NCBI GenBank assembly: GCA_009782775.1
Contig: WRIL01000005.1
Location: 29,623 to 93,622, forward strand
Reading direction: 5' to 3'
Source: Desulfovibrionaceae bacterium
GTDB taxonomy: Bacteria; Desulfobacterota; Desulfovibrionia; Desulfovibrionales; Desulfovibrionaceae
Length of the DNA: 64,000 nt
Positions within the stretch are counted from its first letter, which is position 1; every line of letters starts with the position of its first letter. The translations under genes were made by a program, and so were the position numbers. The notes beneath the pieces were generated by a model. It had not been told where the DNA came from. It ran no database searches and saw nothing but the letters and a program-made list of their open reading frames with translations. This document shows positions 1 to 9,528 of this stretch, piece after piece.

Positions 1-139
1 TGACCGGCGAATTCCAGGGGAAAAAAGTCTCTGGAGACGTAGTCCAGCAATAGACGCGCTTCCTCGTCCTCCCCTAAAGACTCCCCGCATCCGGCCGAAA
101 AGAGGGGTATGTGAAAGCAATGGAAGTGGGGAGCGCCGC
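1..139. other. window edge, no gene assigned
   Basis: Nothing is called here. On the minus strand, a frame across roughly positions 1-95 reads like protein (acidic and leucine-rich) and could be the beginning of a divergent gene cut by the window edge. It shows no clear start codon, so it is not annotated. The last bases hold a GGGGAG ribosome-binding site for the plus-strand gene at 140. Confidence 0.3.
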
Positions 140-658
140 ATGCTTGAATATTACAGATTCAAAGTCATCAGCAATTTGTTTTTCAGGGGGCATATCGAGG
201 CGGCCCGCATGCAGCTTGGCGAGCTACAGAAGCGTTATGTGGCCCTGTGCGAGGAGAATGCCGTTCTCAAGGCCAATGTCCGCGAATATGAAGATGTTTT
301 GTTCATGGAGCGGAATTTTGTTTTTGACGGCAACTGTTACTGGCTGATTACCGGGAATATACGGCAGGGGCCGTTTTGTCCGAACTGTTACAACAGATAT
401 GGGCAAATGACCCGCCTTACCGGTTTGCGCCTGCCGATCTGCCCGGTCTGTGGAAGCACCTTTGAAAAGACTGGGAACGAAATGCCCCAGGCGCGCGCCC
501 TGGATCAATCAGCGGCCATACGTTCCCTGCGGATGGTGAGCGTCGCCAGGACAGGGGGCGAGCCGGGGGTTGGTGAAGAAGAGGAACGCCGGGAACAGGG
601 AGCCGGCAGCGCCGGAAAAGGCGGACGCAAGGCCGTGCTTTTGCCATTTGCGCCCTGA
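140..658 (+). CDS. small zinc-ribbon protein with N-terminal coiled coil
   Basis: I do not recognise this 172-aa protein as a named family. Residues about 20-60 look like a coiled coil (leucine/glutamate heptads). They are followed by two CxxC knuckles (CPNC near residue 80 and CPVC near 100) spaced like a zinc ribbon. The C-terminal 50 residues are rich in Gly/Glu/Arg and probably disordered. The ATG at 140 is preceded by GGGGAG at suitable spacing. The upstream frame is open but its composition does not look coding. The gene ends 12 bases before the next start, so the two are probably co-transcribed. Confidence 0.6.
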   Translation: MLEYYRFKVISNLFFRGHIEAARMQLGELQKRYVALCEENAVLKANVREYEDVLFMERNFVFDGNCYWLITGNIRQGPFCPNCYNRYGQMTRLTGLRLPICPVCGSTFEKTGNEMPQARALDQSAAIRSLRMVSVARTGGEPGVGEEEERREQGAGSAGKGGRKAVLLPFAP

Positions 659-670
659 CAGGAGTATGCT

Positions 671-1771
671 TTGGAGGCCGGAACAAGTTTTGTCCTTTTT
701 CTGACCGACTTGGCCGACGAAATGAACGCGGATCGCGCGGCGTTGCGCCGGGTGGGCATACAGCGCCAGCGTAGCATCCGCTCCGGGATGGAAGCTTTGC
801 GGATTATCCAGGACGCCCGGGCCCCGGATGCTCCTTTGGTTTTGGATTTTATCGTCTGCGCCGAATCCGTATCGGATATGTCCCTGGAAGATTTTCTGCG
901 CGCCCTGCAAGACTTGCCGGGTGACGGCCCAATACCGCCGGTACTTTGCCTGGCTACGGACGCGCGGTCCGCTAGTCAGAGGCAGGATTGGGGAGCGGCC
1001 GTGGTTTTGTCCCGTCCTTATTCCACCAAGGTCCTGGCGGTATCCCTGGAAAAGATCCGCTCCGCGCCCCGTGTCCGGCGCAAGGTCAAGGCGCCGGCGG
1101 CCCCGTTTTATCCGCCTCCGGCCCTGGACAAAAGTCCGGAGGCGGATTCGCATCCTCTCCTGTACGGCCGCGCCGGCCTGAACCTGTTGCGGCGGGGGCG
1201 GACGGAACAGGCCCGGGAGTATTTGCTCCTGGCCCTGAAGCACGATCCCATGGACTCCGAGGCGGCCTTGGGACTGGCCGAGTTGTGCCGCCTTACCGGG
1301 GAGGAAGAACTCTCCCGGCGCTGGACGCACCGGGCCGGACTGATTTGCCTGGAAGGCGGACAGAGGGATCGGGCGGAACTGATTTTTTCCCGGCAACCCG
1401 TCCATTGGCAGGGAGATCCCCATTTTTTGGAAGCGCGCGCCCTTTTGGAGGAAGAGGACTTTGACGGGGCCTGCGATTTGTTCTTGCGCCTGAATGACCG
1501 GCAGGAAGGCAGGCCTCCGCATGCCGTTTTTAGCCGGGCCTGCCAGTTTACCTCCTCCCCGGACTACTGTATGCGCGGTCTGTGCGCCGCCCTGGAAGAG
1601 CGCGGCTACGCCGGAAGCGCGCGTAAGCTTGGAAGAAGGCTGCTTACGGAAGAGGATTTGGATTGGGAAGGAGAGGCGGCTGACGGTTTTTGGGCCGCTT
1701 TCCCCAGGCTTCAGGAGGTGCTGGCGGTGATGCGCTTTACCATGAATGCCTGGAGAACCGGCGAAGTCTGA
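671..1771 (+). CDS. degenerate receiver-like plus TPR protein
   Basis: A 366-aa protein starting at a TTG with CAGGAG just upstream. The first ~130 residues have the alternating hydrophobic pattern of a response-regulator-like fold (FVLFLTDLAD, LDFIVCAES, PPVLCLATD), but I cannot place a complete phospho-acceptor set. A linker is followed from about residue 165 by tetratricopeptide-like helices (for example GLNLLRRGRTEQAREYLLLA and EAALGLAELCRLTGEEELS). This suggests a scaffold or signalling adaptor rather than an enzyme. The next 197 bases to position 1968 hold no gene; a weak inverted repeat (AGCCTC...GAGGCT, 1794-1820) may be a terminator. Confidence 0.55.
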   Translation: MEAGTSFVLFLTDLADEMNADRAALRRVGIQRQRSIRSGMEALRIIQDARAPDAPLVLDFIVCAESVSDMSLEDFLRALQDLPGDGPIPPVLCLATDARSASQRQDWGAAVVLSRPYSTKVLAVSLEKIRSAPRVRRKVKAPAAPFYPPPALDKSPEADSHPLLYGRAGLNLLRRGRTEQAREYLLLALKHDPMDSEAALGLAELCRLTGEEELSRRWTHRAGLICLEGGQRDRAELIFSRQPVHWQGDPHFLEARALLEEEDFDGACDLFLRLNDRQEGRPPHAVFSRACQFTSSPDYCMRGLCAALEERGYAGSARKLGRRLLTEEDLDWEGEAADGFWAAFPRLQEVLAVMRFTMNAWRTGEV

Positions 1772-1968
1772 AGTTATCGCGATTCCATGGGTAGAGCCTC
1801 GGGTTGCTTTTTTTGAGGCTTCCCCACAATCCCCGTTAATCATCAGGTTACCCAAGTAGCCATGTTCCTTGGGCGAGGACCGGGGGCAGCGCCCAAGTTC
1901 AAACTGGCGCGTTGCCGCCGCCTGCCTGAATTTGCCTTGGGGGGGGAATTGGGTTAAGGGCTTGGATT

Positions 1969-2652
1969 ATGGGAGAACATGCTTGCTTGCGGGTGCGGGC
2001 GGCCGGACGGGAGTGGACGCTGCTTCGGCCGGCGGACCTGGAATCGCTTTGGGAGGCCATGGCCGACGAGGAATTTCAGGAAGACGAGCGTATTCCCTAT
2101 TGGGTGGAAGTCTGGCCGTCTTCGCTGGTGCTGGCGGACTGGCTGGGGGATCGCCGGAAGGAGATCGCCGGACGCCTTTGCCTGGATCTGGGTTGCGGCC
2201 TGGGCCTGACCGCCCTGGTGGCCGGAAGCCTGGGAGCCAGGGTGCTGGCCTTGGACTATGAGAAGGCCGCTCTGGATTTCGCCCGGATGAATGCGCGCGC
2301 GAACAAGGTTCCTCAGCCCTGCTGGGCGGTGATGGATTGGCGTTTCCCTGCTTTGCGTCCCAAAAGTTTCAAGTTCATCTGGGGAGGCGACATCATGTAT
2401 GAGCGCCGCTTCATCGGGCCGGTGCTGGATTTATTGGATTACGCCCTGGCGCCGGGCGGCCGGGCCTGGCTGGCGGAACCCGGACGGAACGTATACGCGG
2501 AGTTCGCTTCCGCCATGTGCCGGCGCGGTTATAGTTCGGTCAAGGCGCATAGCGGACGGGCGGCCATGCCGGCGGAGGAAGGCCGGGCAGGTCTCGCGGC
2601 TTCCGTGTCCGCTCCGGCCTTCGCGGAGATCAATCTGTGGGAGATTACATGA
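1969..2652 (+). CDS. SAM-dependent methyltransferase, Methyltransf_16-like
   Basis: A 227-aa class I methyltransferase. Motif I is clear as [20 protein letters not shown] (about residues 64-83), followed by the acidic residue of motif II in VLALDYE. The post-motif segment ([11 protein letters not shown]) resembles the D-V/I-x-Y pattern of the METTL21/EEF2KMT-type protein-lysine methyltransferases and their bacterial relatives. The substrate is unknown. The stop codon overlaps the nikR start (ATGA), so the two are translationally coupled; that says nothing specific about the substrate. Confidence 0.7.
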   Translation: MGEHACLRVRAAGREWTLLRPADLESLWEAMADEEFQEDERIPYWVEVWPSSLVLADWLGDRRKEIAGRLCLDLGCGLGLTALVAGSLGARVLALDYEKAALDFARMNARANKVPQPCWAVMDWRFPALRPKSFKFIWGGDIMYERRFIGPVLDLLDYALAPGGRAWLAEPGRNVYAEFASAMCRRGYSSVKAHSGRAAMPAEEGRAGLAASVSAPAFAEINLWEIT

Positions 2653-3068
2653 GCAATATCGCGCGTTTTGGGGTGTCATTGGAGGAAGGGCTGTTGCGGC
2701 AGTTTGACGCCCTGTGCCTTCAACGGGGTTACCAGACCAGATCCGAAGCCATCCGGGATTTGATCCGGGGCAGCCTGGTGCGGGAAGATTGGGAGGATGA
2801 GGGCAAAGAAGTAGCCGGGAGCCTGATCCTGGTCTTTGATCATCACGAGGGGGATCTTTCCCGGCGTCTCACGGCCATTCAGCACGATTTTCACGCCTGT
2901 ATCATCGCCTCCCTGCATGTGCACCTGGACCATGACAACTGTCTGGAAACCCTGATTCTCAAAGGGAGAGTCAGCGCCTTGCGTGGCCTGGCCCAGCGGC
3001 TCATCTCCACCAAGGGGGTCAAGCACGGGCAACTGAATTTGGCCACCACCGGGCACGGCCTGGAATAA
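2649..3068 (+). CDS. nikR: nickel-responsive regulator NikR
   Basis: A ribbon-helix-helix DNA-binding N-terminus ([30 protein letters not shown]) is followed by an ACT-like nickel-binding domain. The high-affinity nickel ligands of the E. coli family are recognisable: His in QHDFH, then HVHLDHDNC giving the His-x-His and the Cys. Length (139 aa) is normal for NikR. I chose the ATG at 2649, which overlaps the upstream stop and gives the canonical N-terminus. NikR normally represses nickel uptake when nickel is replete. No nickel transporter or hydrogenase is in this window, so its targets lie elsewhere. Confidence 0.9.
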   Translation: MSNIARFGVSLEEGLLRQFDALCLQRGYQTRSEAIRDLIRGSLVREDWEDEGKEVAGSLILVFDHHEGDLSRRLTAIQHDFHACIIASLHVHLDHDNCLETLILKGRVSALRGLAQRLISTKGVKHGQLNLATTGHGLE

Positions 3069-3076
3069 GGTCATGG

Positions 3077-3883
3077 ATGGAATCTTCCATGCAGGATATT
3101 CAGAATAGTCCGGCTCAGGTGGCTATGGAAATTGACCGGGTGGGCGTGAACAACCTGCGTCTGCCTCTGGTGGTGGAAGATCGGGCCAACGGCCGCCAGC
3201 ATAGCGTGGCCCTGGCGGACCTGGGAGTGGATCTGCCGGCGGCCTTCAAGGGCACGCACATGAGCCGTTTTCTTGAGGCCTTGGAAGACTGGAACGAGGA
3301 ACTCAGCTACCCCAGCTTCAGGCGGTTGCTTCAGGACATCAAGGCCCGCCTTGAGGCTCGTCGGGCTTACGCCTGCTTCCGTTTCACCTATTTTCTGCGT
3401 AAAAGCGCGCCGGTTAGCGGGGCGCAGGGGGAGGCCGGTTATGATTGCGCCCTGGCCGGCGAACTGGCCGGTGACGGCTTCAGCCTGCGCCTGGATTTGG
3501 AGGTGCCGGTGATGACGGTCTGCCCCTGCTCCAAGGCTATCAGCGATGAAGGCGCCCACGCCCAGCGCGCCTTGGTGCGTATGCAATTGCGCATGAGCGG
3601 TTTTGCCTGGATCGAGGAATTTGTTGATATCGCCGAGGCCTCGGCCTCCAGCCCGGTTTATCCGGTACTCAAGCGCGAGGATGAAAAATACGTGACCGAA
3701 CGTTCTTTCGCCAACCCCTGCTTTGTGGAAGATGTGGTGCGCAACGCGGCCCGCGCCCTGGAAGCCCACCCCAGGATCTCCTGGTTTCGGGTGGAGGTGG
3801 AAAGCCTGGAATCAATCCATCCGCATAACGCCTTTGCCTGTATTGAGCGCGGCCCTATAGCCGACACCGCCCCTCGGCGATAA
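3077..3883 (+). CDS. folE2: GTP cyclohydrolase, type IB
   Basis: GTP cyclohydrolase FolE2 converts GTP to 7,8-dihydroneopterin triphosphate, the entry to folate and queuosine-type pathways. Diagnostic motifs are all present: HMSRF near residue 60, CPCSK near 150 (catalytic metal-binding cysteine), NPCFVED near 213 and [10 protein letters not shown] near 245. Length (268 aa) is normal. The start at 3077 has AGG upstream; an ATG four codons later is possible. The 3' end overlaps the convergent epimerase gene by about 29 bases. FolE2 uses a range of metals and often appears near metal-homeostasis genes, which fits its position next to nikR. Confidence 0.92.
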   Translation: MESSMQDIQNSPAQVAMEIDRVGVNNLRLPLVVEDRANGRQHSVALADLGVDLPAAFKGTHMSRFLEALEDWNEELSYPSFRRLLQDIKARLEARRAYACFRFTYFLRKSAPVSGAQGEAGYDCALAGELAGDGFSLRLDLEVPVMTVCPCSKAISDEGAHAQRALVRMQLRMSGFAWIEEFVDIAEASASSPVYPVLKREDEKYVTERSFANPCFVEDVVRNAARALEAHPRISWFRVEVESLESIHPHNAFACIERGPIADTAPRR

Positions 3884-4751
3884 ACCGCACCTCTCCCCCG
3901 ACCTCGGCTTGGCGGGTTTTATCCCCTGGACGCCAGGAATTCAGGTACAGGCGCAAAAATTCCCCGCTGGGCTGCCGGGCCAGCAGGAGGCAGCTTTTTT
4001 CCGCCGGGGCCAGGGCCAGGGCCAGAGCCAAAGCCCCTGAACCGCAGGCGCTTTCCGCCGTGAGGCTCCCGGTGGCCGCCACCCGCACCAGGGGAGTCAT
4101 GTCCAGGCAGATCCCCCCCGCTTCCGTCTCCGGCATATCCCAGGGACGGTGCCAGATCACCCCGCAGGCCGCCTCTGCCAGCAATTCTAAACGTTCCATC
4201 AAGGACAGGGCGGCCTGGAAAAGATCCCGGCCTGGAGGATGTTTTTTTTCCTCCACCAGCAGGTGGACAATGCCCGGCAGACGCACCAGGGCCAGGCCGT
4301 CTTCGGGGGCCGGAGCTTTTTCCAGCTCCCAGGGCAGATCCAGACTCAGGTAACATTCCTTGGGGGAGTCCGCCTCTTCCGGCGTGCCTCCGGCTGCCTG
4401 CCAGCCTCTTCTTCCGTCCCGCACCCTGATTTGCACCGGACCTTCCAGGCCGGAGGTACTGACCAGCCCGTAGAGATCCGCCGTGCGCTCCAAAGGCAGA
4501 AGACGCCCTTGCCGCCACAGTTCATAGGCTAGGGCGCGGGTGGCGTTCAGGCAAAATTCTTTGCCCATCATCTCCAGGCCGGGCAGGGCGGAACGGCAGT
4601 CCATGAAACCTGCCTGCTCCGCTCCCAAGTGCAGGGGATGCATGATGGCGGCGGCCACGGCCGCCCGCCTTTTAGCATCCACCTGCGCGGCCTCCAGCAG
4701 GAGGGTGGGATTGCCGCCCGGACTTATTTTGACGAATTTTAATTTGGGCAT
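3855..4751 (-). CDS. divergent DapF-fold amino-acid epimerase/racemase
   Basis: A 298-aa protein of the diaminopimelate epimerase fold. The N-terminal [17 protein letters not shown] matches the DapF start, but the usual GND is GNP. Both catalytic cysteines can be placed: [10 protein letters not shown] (about residue 67) and [10 protein letters not shown] (about residue 242). The DapF DGSxxxxCGN motif and the GNPH substrate loop are altered (here LPGIVHLLV). It may be a true but divergent DapF or a racemase of another amino acid, as in CntK-type histidine racemases; no CntL/CntM partners are present. The start is uncertain: ATG 4751 fits the family best, while GTG 4781 would add ten residues. 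Neither has a strong ribosome-binding site. Confidence 0.6.
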   Translation of the reverse strand: MPKLKFVKISPGGNPTLLLEAAQVDAKRRAAVAAAIMHPLHLGAEQAGFMDCRSALPGLEMMGKEFCLNATRALAYELWRQGRLLPLERTADLYGLVSTSGLEGPVQIRVRDGRRGWQAAGGTPEEADSPKECYLSLDLPWELEKAPAPEDGLALVRLPGIVHLLVEEKKHPPGRDLFQAALSLMERLELLAEAACGVIWHRPWDMPETEAGGICLDMTPLVRVAATGSLTAESACGSGALALALALAPAEKSCLLLARQPSGEFLRLYLNSWRPGDKTRQAEVGGEVRFIAEGRCRL

Positions 4752-4789
4752 TATTGGGGTATTGTAGCGTCTGTTGAGCACCGTGTCCG

Positions 4790-6472
4790 TTATCTGGTCA
4801 GCTTTCTGAATTTAATCCGCTGCGGCTGGTCCGCGTCTTTGCCTAGGCGTTTTTTGCGATCCGCTTCGTATTCGCTGTAATTGCCGTCAAAGAAGGTCAC
4901 CCTGGAATCGCCTTCAAATGCCAGTATATGCGTGGCGATGCGGTCCAGGAACCAGCGGTCGTGGCTGATGACCATGATGCAGCCGGCGAAGTTTTCCAGC
5001 CCATCCTCCAGGGCGCGCATGGTGTTCACATCCAGGTCATTGGTTGGTTCGTCCAGGAGGAGGAGGTTGGCCCCGGATTTGAGGGTGCGGGCCAGGTGCA
5101 CGCGGTTGCGCTCGCCTCCGGAGAGGGTATCGACCTTTTTCTGTTGATCCGCGCCCTGGAGGTTGAAACGGGAGCAATAGGCGCGGGAGTTGATTTCCCG
5201 GCTGCCCAGCCGGATGGTGTCATAGCCTTCGCTGATGAGTTCATAGACGGTTTTTCCGGGAGTGAGGCTTTCGCGCCCCTGGTCCACCCAGGAAAATTTC
5301 ACGCTTTCGCCCAGACGCAGGTTTCCGGCATCAGGCTTGTCCAGTCCGGCCAGCATCTTGAACAAGGTGGTTTTGCCCGCCCCGTTAGGGCCGATGATCC
5401 CCACGATGGCTCCCGGCTGGAGGATGAAATTCATGTCCTCGATGAGCAGTTTGTCGCCCAGGGATTTGTGTACCTGGACGGCCTCGGCTACCAGGCTCCC
5501 CAGGCGCGGGCCTGGCGGGATATATATTTCCAGGTCCGGAGCCAGACGTTCGGATTCGTGGGAAAGCATGGCTTCGTAAGCGTTGATCCTGGCCTTGCTT
5601 TTGGCGTGGCGGCCCTTGGGGGCCATGCGGATCCATTCCAACTCGCGGCGCAGGGTTTTCTGGCGTTCGGCTTCGGTCTTCTCTTCGTTGGCCAGGCGCT
5701 TTTCCTTCTGCTCCAGCCAGGAAGAGTAGTTGCCCTTCCAGGGGATGCCCCGCCCGCGGTCCAGTTCCAGGATCCAGCCGGCCACGTTGTCCAGGAAGTA
5801 GCGGTCATGGGTCACGGCGATGACCGTGCCGGGGAAGTCCCGGAGGTAGCGCTCCAGCCAGGCCACGGATTCGGCGTCCAGGTGGTTGGTGGGTTCGTCC
5901 AGGAGCAGGATGTCGGGGTTTTGCAGGAGCAGGCGGCAGAGGGCCACCCGGCGGCGTTCGCCGCCGGAGATGACTGAAATTTGGGTATCCGGCGGCGGGC
6001 AGCGCAGCGCCTCCATGGCCATGTCCAGGCGGGCATCCAGATCCCAGATGCCTTTACTGTCCATGAGCTCCTGCACTTCACCCTGGCGGGCGATGAGGGC
6101 ATCCATGGTCTCTGGTTCCATGGGTTCGGCGAAACGGGCGTTGATGGCCTCGTATTCGTCGCGGATCTTCAGGAGTTCGGCGGCTCCTTCCTGCACCACT
6201 TCGCGCACGCTGCGCGTTTCGTCCACTAATGGTTCTTGCTCCAGGTAGCCGAGGCTGTGGCCGGGGGCCAGTACGGTCTTGCCGTCGAAACTCTGGTCCA
6301 CGCCGGCCAGGATCTTGAGCAGGGAACTTTTGCCGGAACCGTTCAGGCCGAGTACCCCGATCTTGGCGCCGTAAAAATAGGACAGGGAGATATCCTTGAG
6401 CACTTCCTTCTGCCCGTGCCGTTTGGACACGCGAATCATGGAATAGATAATTTTATCCGGTTCGTTGCTCAT
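4790..6472 (-). CDS. ettA: energy-dependent translational throttle ABC-F protein EttA
   Basis: A soluble ABC-F ATPase of 560 aa with two nucleotide-binding domains and no membrane segments. Walker A motifs are GLNGSGKSS and GPNGAGKTT. Signature motifs are SGGERRRVALC and LSGGERNRVHLA, with LLLDEPTNHLD and LLLDEPTNDLD as Walker B. The EttA-typical arm and linker region (ELEWIRMAPKGRHAKSKARI) is present between the domains. EttA binds the ribosomal E site and gates the first elongation step according to ADP/ATP ratio. ATG 6472 has AAAGGA at good spacing; an upstream in-frame ATG is less likely. Confidence 0.92.
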   Translation of the reverse strand: MSNEPDKIIYSMIRVSKRHGQKEVLKDISLSYFYGAKIGVLGLNGSGKSSLLKILAGVDQSFDGKTVLAPGHSLGYLEQEPLVDETRSVREVVQEGAAELLKIRDEYEAINARFAEPMEPETMDALIARQGEVQELMDSKGIWDLDARLDMAMEALRCPPPDTQISVISGGERRRVALCRLLLQNPDILLLDEPTNHLDAESVAWLERYLRDFPGTVIAVTHDRYFLDNVAGWILELDRGRGIPWKGNYSSWLEQKEKRLANEEKTEAERQKTLRRELEWIRMAPKGRHAKSKARINAYEAMLSHESERLAPDLEIYIPPGPRLGSLVAEAVQVHKSLGDKLLIEDMNFILQPGAIVGIIGPNGAGKTTLFKMLAGLDKPDAGNLRLGESVKFSWVDQGRESLTPGKTVYELISEGYDTIRLGSREINSRAYCSRFNLQGADQQKKVDTLSGGERNRVHLARTLKSGANLLLLDEPTNDLDVNTMRALEDGLENFAGCIMVISHDRWFLDRIATHILAFEGDSRVTFFDGNYSEYEADRKKRLGKDADQPQRIKFRKLTR

Positions 6473-6561
6473 CAAAGTTTCCTTTTGAGATTGTGCGGAT
6501 TTGGGAGCATAATGCGCCTTGGAGATTTTGCCAAGCATTGAAAAGTGGTTGGAGGTGCCTT

Positions 6562-7335
6562 GTGTTGACCTTGCCGTACAGCGCGGTGGGCGATTTTTTT
6601 GCCGCTAGGGGCATTGACTTTGTCTGGCGCGGCGGGCCGGGCCGGGAGAGGGACGCCAGGCTGACCATGATCGAGGATATCCGTCTGGAGCCGTTCAGCC
6701 TGTTCATTACCGACGGCTCCTTGTGGAGCATGGGAGCTTTTTCCTATTCCCAGTCCACTCTGCCGCCGGAGACCAAGGCCGGGCGTTATTGCTCTTTTGC
6801 CCATGCCATATCGGTCTTCCAGTCCGAGCATCCGGCGCATTTTATTTCCACTTCGCCCTTCGCCTACCGGCCGGAAGCGGCGGCCATCTTTGAACGGGCC
6901 ATTGCCGAGGCCCCTGGAAAATACCGTCCCTGTCCTTATGACGACCGGGAGACGGCCTCCATCGTGATCGGGCATGACGTCTGGATTGGCCAGCACACGC
7001 TTTTGAAAAAAGGCATCGTTATCGGCGACGGCGCGGTGGTGGCCGCGGGCTCGGTGGTGACCAGGGATGTCGCGCCGTTCACGGTGGTGGGCGGGGTTCC
7101 GGCCAAACCCATCCGCCGGCGTTTTCCCGAAAAAATCAGCGAACGAATCCGGGAACTGCGCTGGTGGCAATACCGCTTCACAGATTTTCACGGTTTGGAC
7201 TGCGCGCAACCGGAGGCCTTTCTGGACGGACTGGAGAAGAAGATCGCCCTGGGCCAAATCCGGGCCTTCGAACCGGAGCCGGTCACACTGCCAAGTCTTA
7301 AGGAATATCTGGAACAGGCGGCGCGGGGGGCGTGA
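6562..7335 (+). CDS. left-handed beta-helix (hexapeptide) acetyltransferase, CatB-like
   Basis: About 257 aa. The C-terminal half shows hexapeptide repeats (IVIGHDVWIGQHTLLKKGIV, IGDGAVVAAGSVVTRDVAPF) ending in the VVGGVPAKPIRRRF motif of CatB/Vat-type xenobiotic or sugar O-acetyltransferases. The GTG at 6562 lies six bases after a GGAGG, which decides the start; upstream in-frame starts run into the ettA promoter area. It overlaps the following glycosyltransferase by one base, so it probably modifies a glycan made by the next genes. The acceptor is unknown. Confidence 0.75.
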   Translation: MLTLPYSAVGDFFAARGIDFVWRGGPGRERDARLTMIEDIRLEPFSLFITDGSLWSMGAFSYSQSTLPPETKAGRYCSFAHAISVFQSEHPAHFISTSPFAYRPEAAAIFERAIAEAPGKYRPCPYDDRETASIVIGHDVWIGQHTLLKKGIVIGDGAVVAAGSVVTRDVAPFTVVGGVPAKPIRRRFPEKISERIRELRWWQYRFTDFHGLDCAQPEAFLDGLEKKIALGQIRAFEPEPVTLPSLKEYLEQAARGA

Positions 7336-8426
7336 TGTCCGGCCTTTCTCTGGTCACTTACAGCCATAATGACCATGCCTTTGCCGGGGAACTGCTGGCC
7401 TATGCGGATCGTTTCGGAGTTCCGCTGCTGGAAAAGCTGCTGGTGGACGACGCGTCGGCCCCGCCTTATGTTCCGGCGCCGGAAGGGCGGGAGCTGCGGC
7501 TGATCCGTCTGGATGACAATGTGGGGGCGGCCCAGGCCAAGTTCAAGGGTATAAACGCCTCCATGGGCGAGATTGTTTTTTCCCTGGACTGCGATATCCG
7601 GCCGCATATCCATTGGCTTAAGGGAGCCTTGGGCCTGTTGAGGGATCCGGCGGTGGGTCTGGTGGGCGCGGCCTGCACCCCGGCGCGCAAGGCGGGCTTT
7701 TTGGCCGCGGCCCTGTATCGCACGAGCTTGGTGCCCCGCGAGGTGCGGGAATGCGTTTTTACTCCCGGCGGCTGTATGCTCATGAGGCGGGAGGCCTGGG
7801 AGGCTATCGGCGGACTGCGGGATTATCCAGCCGGGGCCAGGGCCTTTGAAGATGCGCATATCTCCAGGCGGATGCGGGAGCTGGGGTTCAAGGTCTTGCA
7901 GGACAACCGGCTGCCGGTTTACGAAACCCGCAACCTGCACCGCCTGGCCTGGTGCAGGCGGGAGGCGCGCTATGAATATCCCCTGGTGGGGAACATCCTG
8001 CAAAAATATGGAGGAGGAAAATATTTCGCGGACTTGGCCCCGATCCTGGGCAAAGCCCTGGACTATTTCCAGGAGAGCGGCGACCCTATCCTGGTTTATG
8101 TGTTCTTGCTGAAGCAGGTTAAAATTTTCGCGTCCCTGCGGAATGAAGGCCGTCTTGCGCCCGGAGCGGCGGAAGTCCTGCCCGGCATCCTGGAAATTTT
8201 GGCGGCCCGCCCGGCGGCCCTGGCCCTGTTCATGACGGATCTGTCCGCCCTGAACGGGACGGAGCGGGAGGCGCGGTCTGGAGCCACTGACCCGTCCTGG
8301 CGGGGAATCCTGGCGCGTGTTCTTGATTCCGGAGCCGTTGCCGCCCTGGATGGGGAATGGGCCGACCGTTACCTGGAGGAAGAGCGCCGTTACAGCTTTG
8401 ACCGTCACTATACCGATGGACAATAG
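7335..8426 (+). CDS. family 2 glycosyltransferase
   Basis: GT-A fold glycosyltransferase of 363 aa. The N-terminus has the typical nucleotide-sugar strand (LSLVTYSHNDHAFAGELLAY). EIVFSLDCDIRPHIHWLKGAL carries the DxD motif around residue 85, and GGCMLMRREAWEAIGGLRDY is the acceptor-side motif of family 2 enzymes. EDAHISRRMRELGFKV follows. It is co-directional and overlapping with the acetyltransferase, and followed by a family 9 glycosyltransferase, consistent with surface polysaccharide or lipopolysaccharide assembly. ATG 7335 is taken in preference to the GTG one codon earlier. Confidence 0.8.
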   Translation: MSGLSLVTYSHNDHAFAGELLAYADRFGVPLLEKLLVDDASAPPYVPAPEGRELRLIRLDDNVGAAQAKFKGINASMGEIVFSLDCDIRPHIHWLKGALGLLRDPAVGLVGAACTPARKAGFLAAALYRTSLVPREVRECVFTPGGCMLMRREAWEAIGGLRDYPAGARAFEDAHISRRMRELGFKVLQDNRLPVYETRNLHRLAWCRREARYEYPLVGNILQKYGGGKYFADLAPILGKALDYFQESGDPILVYVFLLKQVKIFASLRNEGRLAPGAAEVLPGILEILAARPAALALFMTDLSALNGTEREARSGATDPSWRGILARVLDSGAVAALDGEWADRYLEEERRYSFDRHYTDGQ

Positions 8427-8454
8427 GGTAAAAAATTTATATAATCATGTTAAT

Positions 8455-9528
8455 ATGTTAGAAAATAACAATGATCCCCGTCCGGCGCCAGGCCTGGAAC
8501 ATTTGGACCCCAAACGCATTTTGGTCTGCCAGCAAAGGCAGATCGGCGATGTGCTGCTGGCCGGCCCGGCCCTGGAAATGCTGAAACGGCGCTTTCCCCT
8601 GGCCGAAGTGCACCTGTTCACCGAGGCCAAATGCGCGCCCTTGATGGAAGAGAACCCGAACATCGACGCCCTGTTGGTCTGGGATCGGCGGCGTCTGCGC
8701 GGGTTATGGGCGCAGCTTTCCTGGTATCTGCGCCTAGCCGGACATCCGTATGATTTGTGCATAGATTTTCAACAACTGCCGCGTTGCCGCTTCGTGACTC
8801 TGGCCTCCCGAGCCCCGGTGCGTATCTCTTTCCGCCGCCGCCCCATTCCCTTTTTCGGTCTGTACACGCACTGTGTGGAGGGAGGTTCCGGCTATGCCGC
8901 GGCCGGCAAGGCCTCCATTCTGTCCTTGCTGGGATTGCGCTGGCAAGGGGAGCGCCCGCGCATTTTTTTGCGGCAGGAAGAACAGGAGCAGGCGGATCGG
9001 CAGCTTGCCGATTGGGGGCTGCGTCCGGGCCAGTCCCTGATTTGCCTGGCTCCGACACATAAATCGCTCAACAGACGCTGGCCCGCAGCCAACTATGCCA
9101 AGCTGATCGGCCTTCTGGCCGAGGCCGGCGAGGATCGGCGCTTTTTGCTGCAACGCGGATATGGAGAGGATGAGACCATCCAGGAGGTGATCCGCCTCTG
9201 TTCCTGCCGGGAGAAAATTTTGCTGCCTCCGGAGCCTCAGCCTTTGCGTCTTTTTGCCGCCTGTCTCGGCAGGGCCTCCTTGCTCATCGGCAACTGCTCC
9301 GCCCCCCGGCACATGGCCGTGGCCATGAATACGCCCAGCCTGATCATCCCCGGCACCTCCTCTTCCGATTGGACCTTCCCTGATTCCGCCCACCAGGAAC
9401 TGCGCGCGGATCTGCCCTGCAGCTATCCCTGTTGGCCACCCTGTCCAGAACTGCGTTGCTTGGCCTTGGTCACTCCGGAAATGGCGGCCTCCAAGGCCGA
9501 AACTATGCTGAAGATTCGTCATGACTGA
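8455..9528 (+). CDS. family 9 glycosyltransferase (heptosyltransferase-like)
   Basis: About 357 aa with two Rossmann-like halves. The N-terminal ILVCQQRQIGDVLLAGPALEMLK is the hallmark GDxL/T segment of ADP-heptose:LPS heptosyltransferases. The C-terminal SLLIGNCSAPRHMAVAMNTP and IIPGTSSSDWTF correspond to the GNDSGPMHLA and GPT nucleotide-sugar motifs, here with C and R substituted for D and G/M. The start is uncertain: ATG 8455 is preferred, ATG 8416 would overlap the preceding gene. Probable role: lipopolysaccharide inner-core assembly. The substituted GNDS motif suggests a different donor or reduced activity. Confidence 0.75.
   Translation: MLENNNDPRPAPGLEHLDPKRILVCQQRQIGDVLLAGPALEMLKRRFPLAEVHLFTEAKCAPLMEENPNIDALLVWDRRRLRGLWAQLSWYLRLAGHPYDLCIDFQQLPRCRFVTLASRAPVRISFRRRPIPFFGLYTHCVEGGSGYAAAGKASILSLLGLRWQGERPRIFLRQEEQEQADRQLADWGLRPGQSLICLAPTHKSLNRRWPAANYAKLIGLLAEAGEDRRFLLQRGYGEDETIQEVIRLCSCREKILLPPEPQPLRLFAACLGRASLLIGNCSAPRHMAVAMNTPSLIIPGTSSSDWTFPDSAHQELRADLPCSYPCWPPCPELRCLALVTPEMAASKAETMLKIRHD

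Noticed and set aside
509..1855. 448-codon open frame on the minus strand
   Set aside because: It is antisense to the TPR protein and the upstream zinc-ribbon gene, has no recognisable domains and a biased Gly/Gln/Arg composition typical of GC-rich shadow frames.
4928..5977. 349-codon plus-strand frame opposite ettA
   Set aside because: Mirror of a highly conserved ATPase gene; no start signal or family motif.
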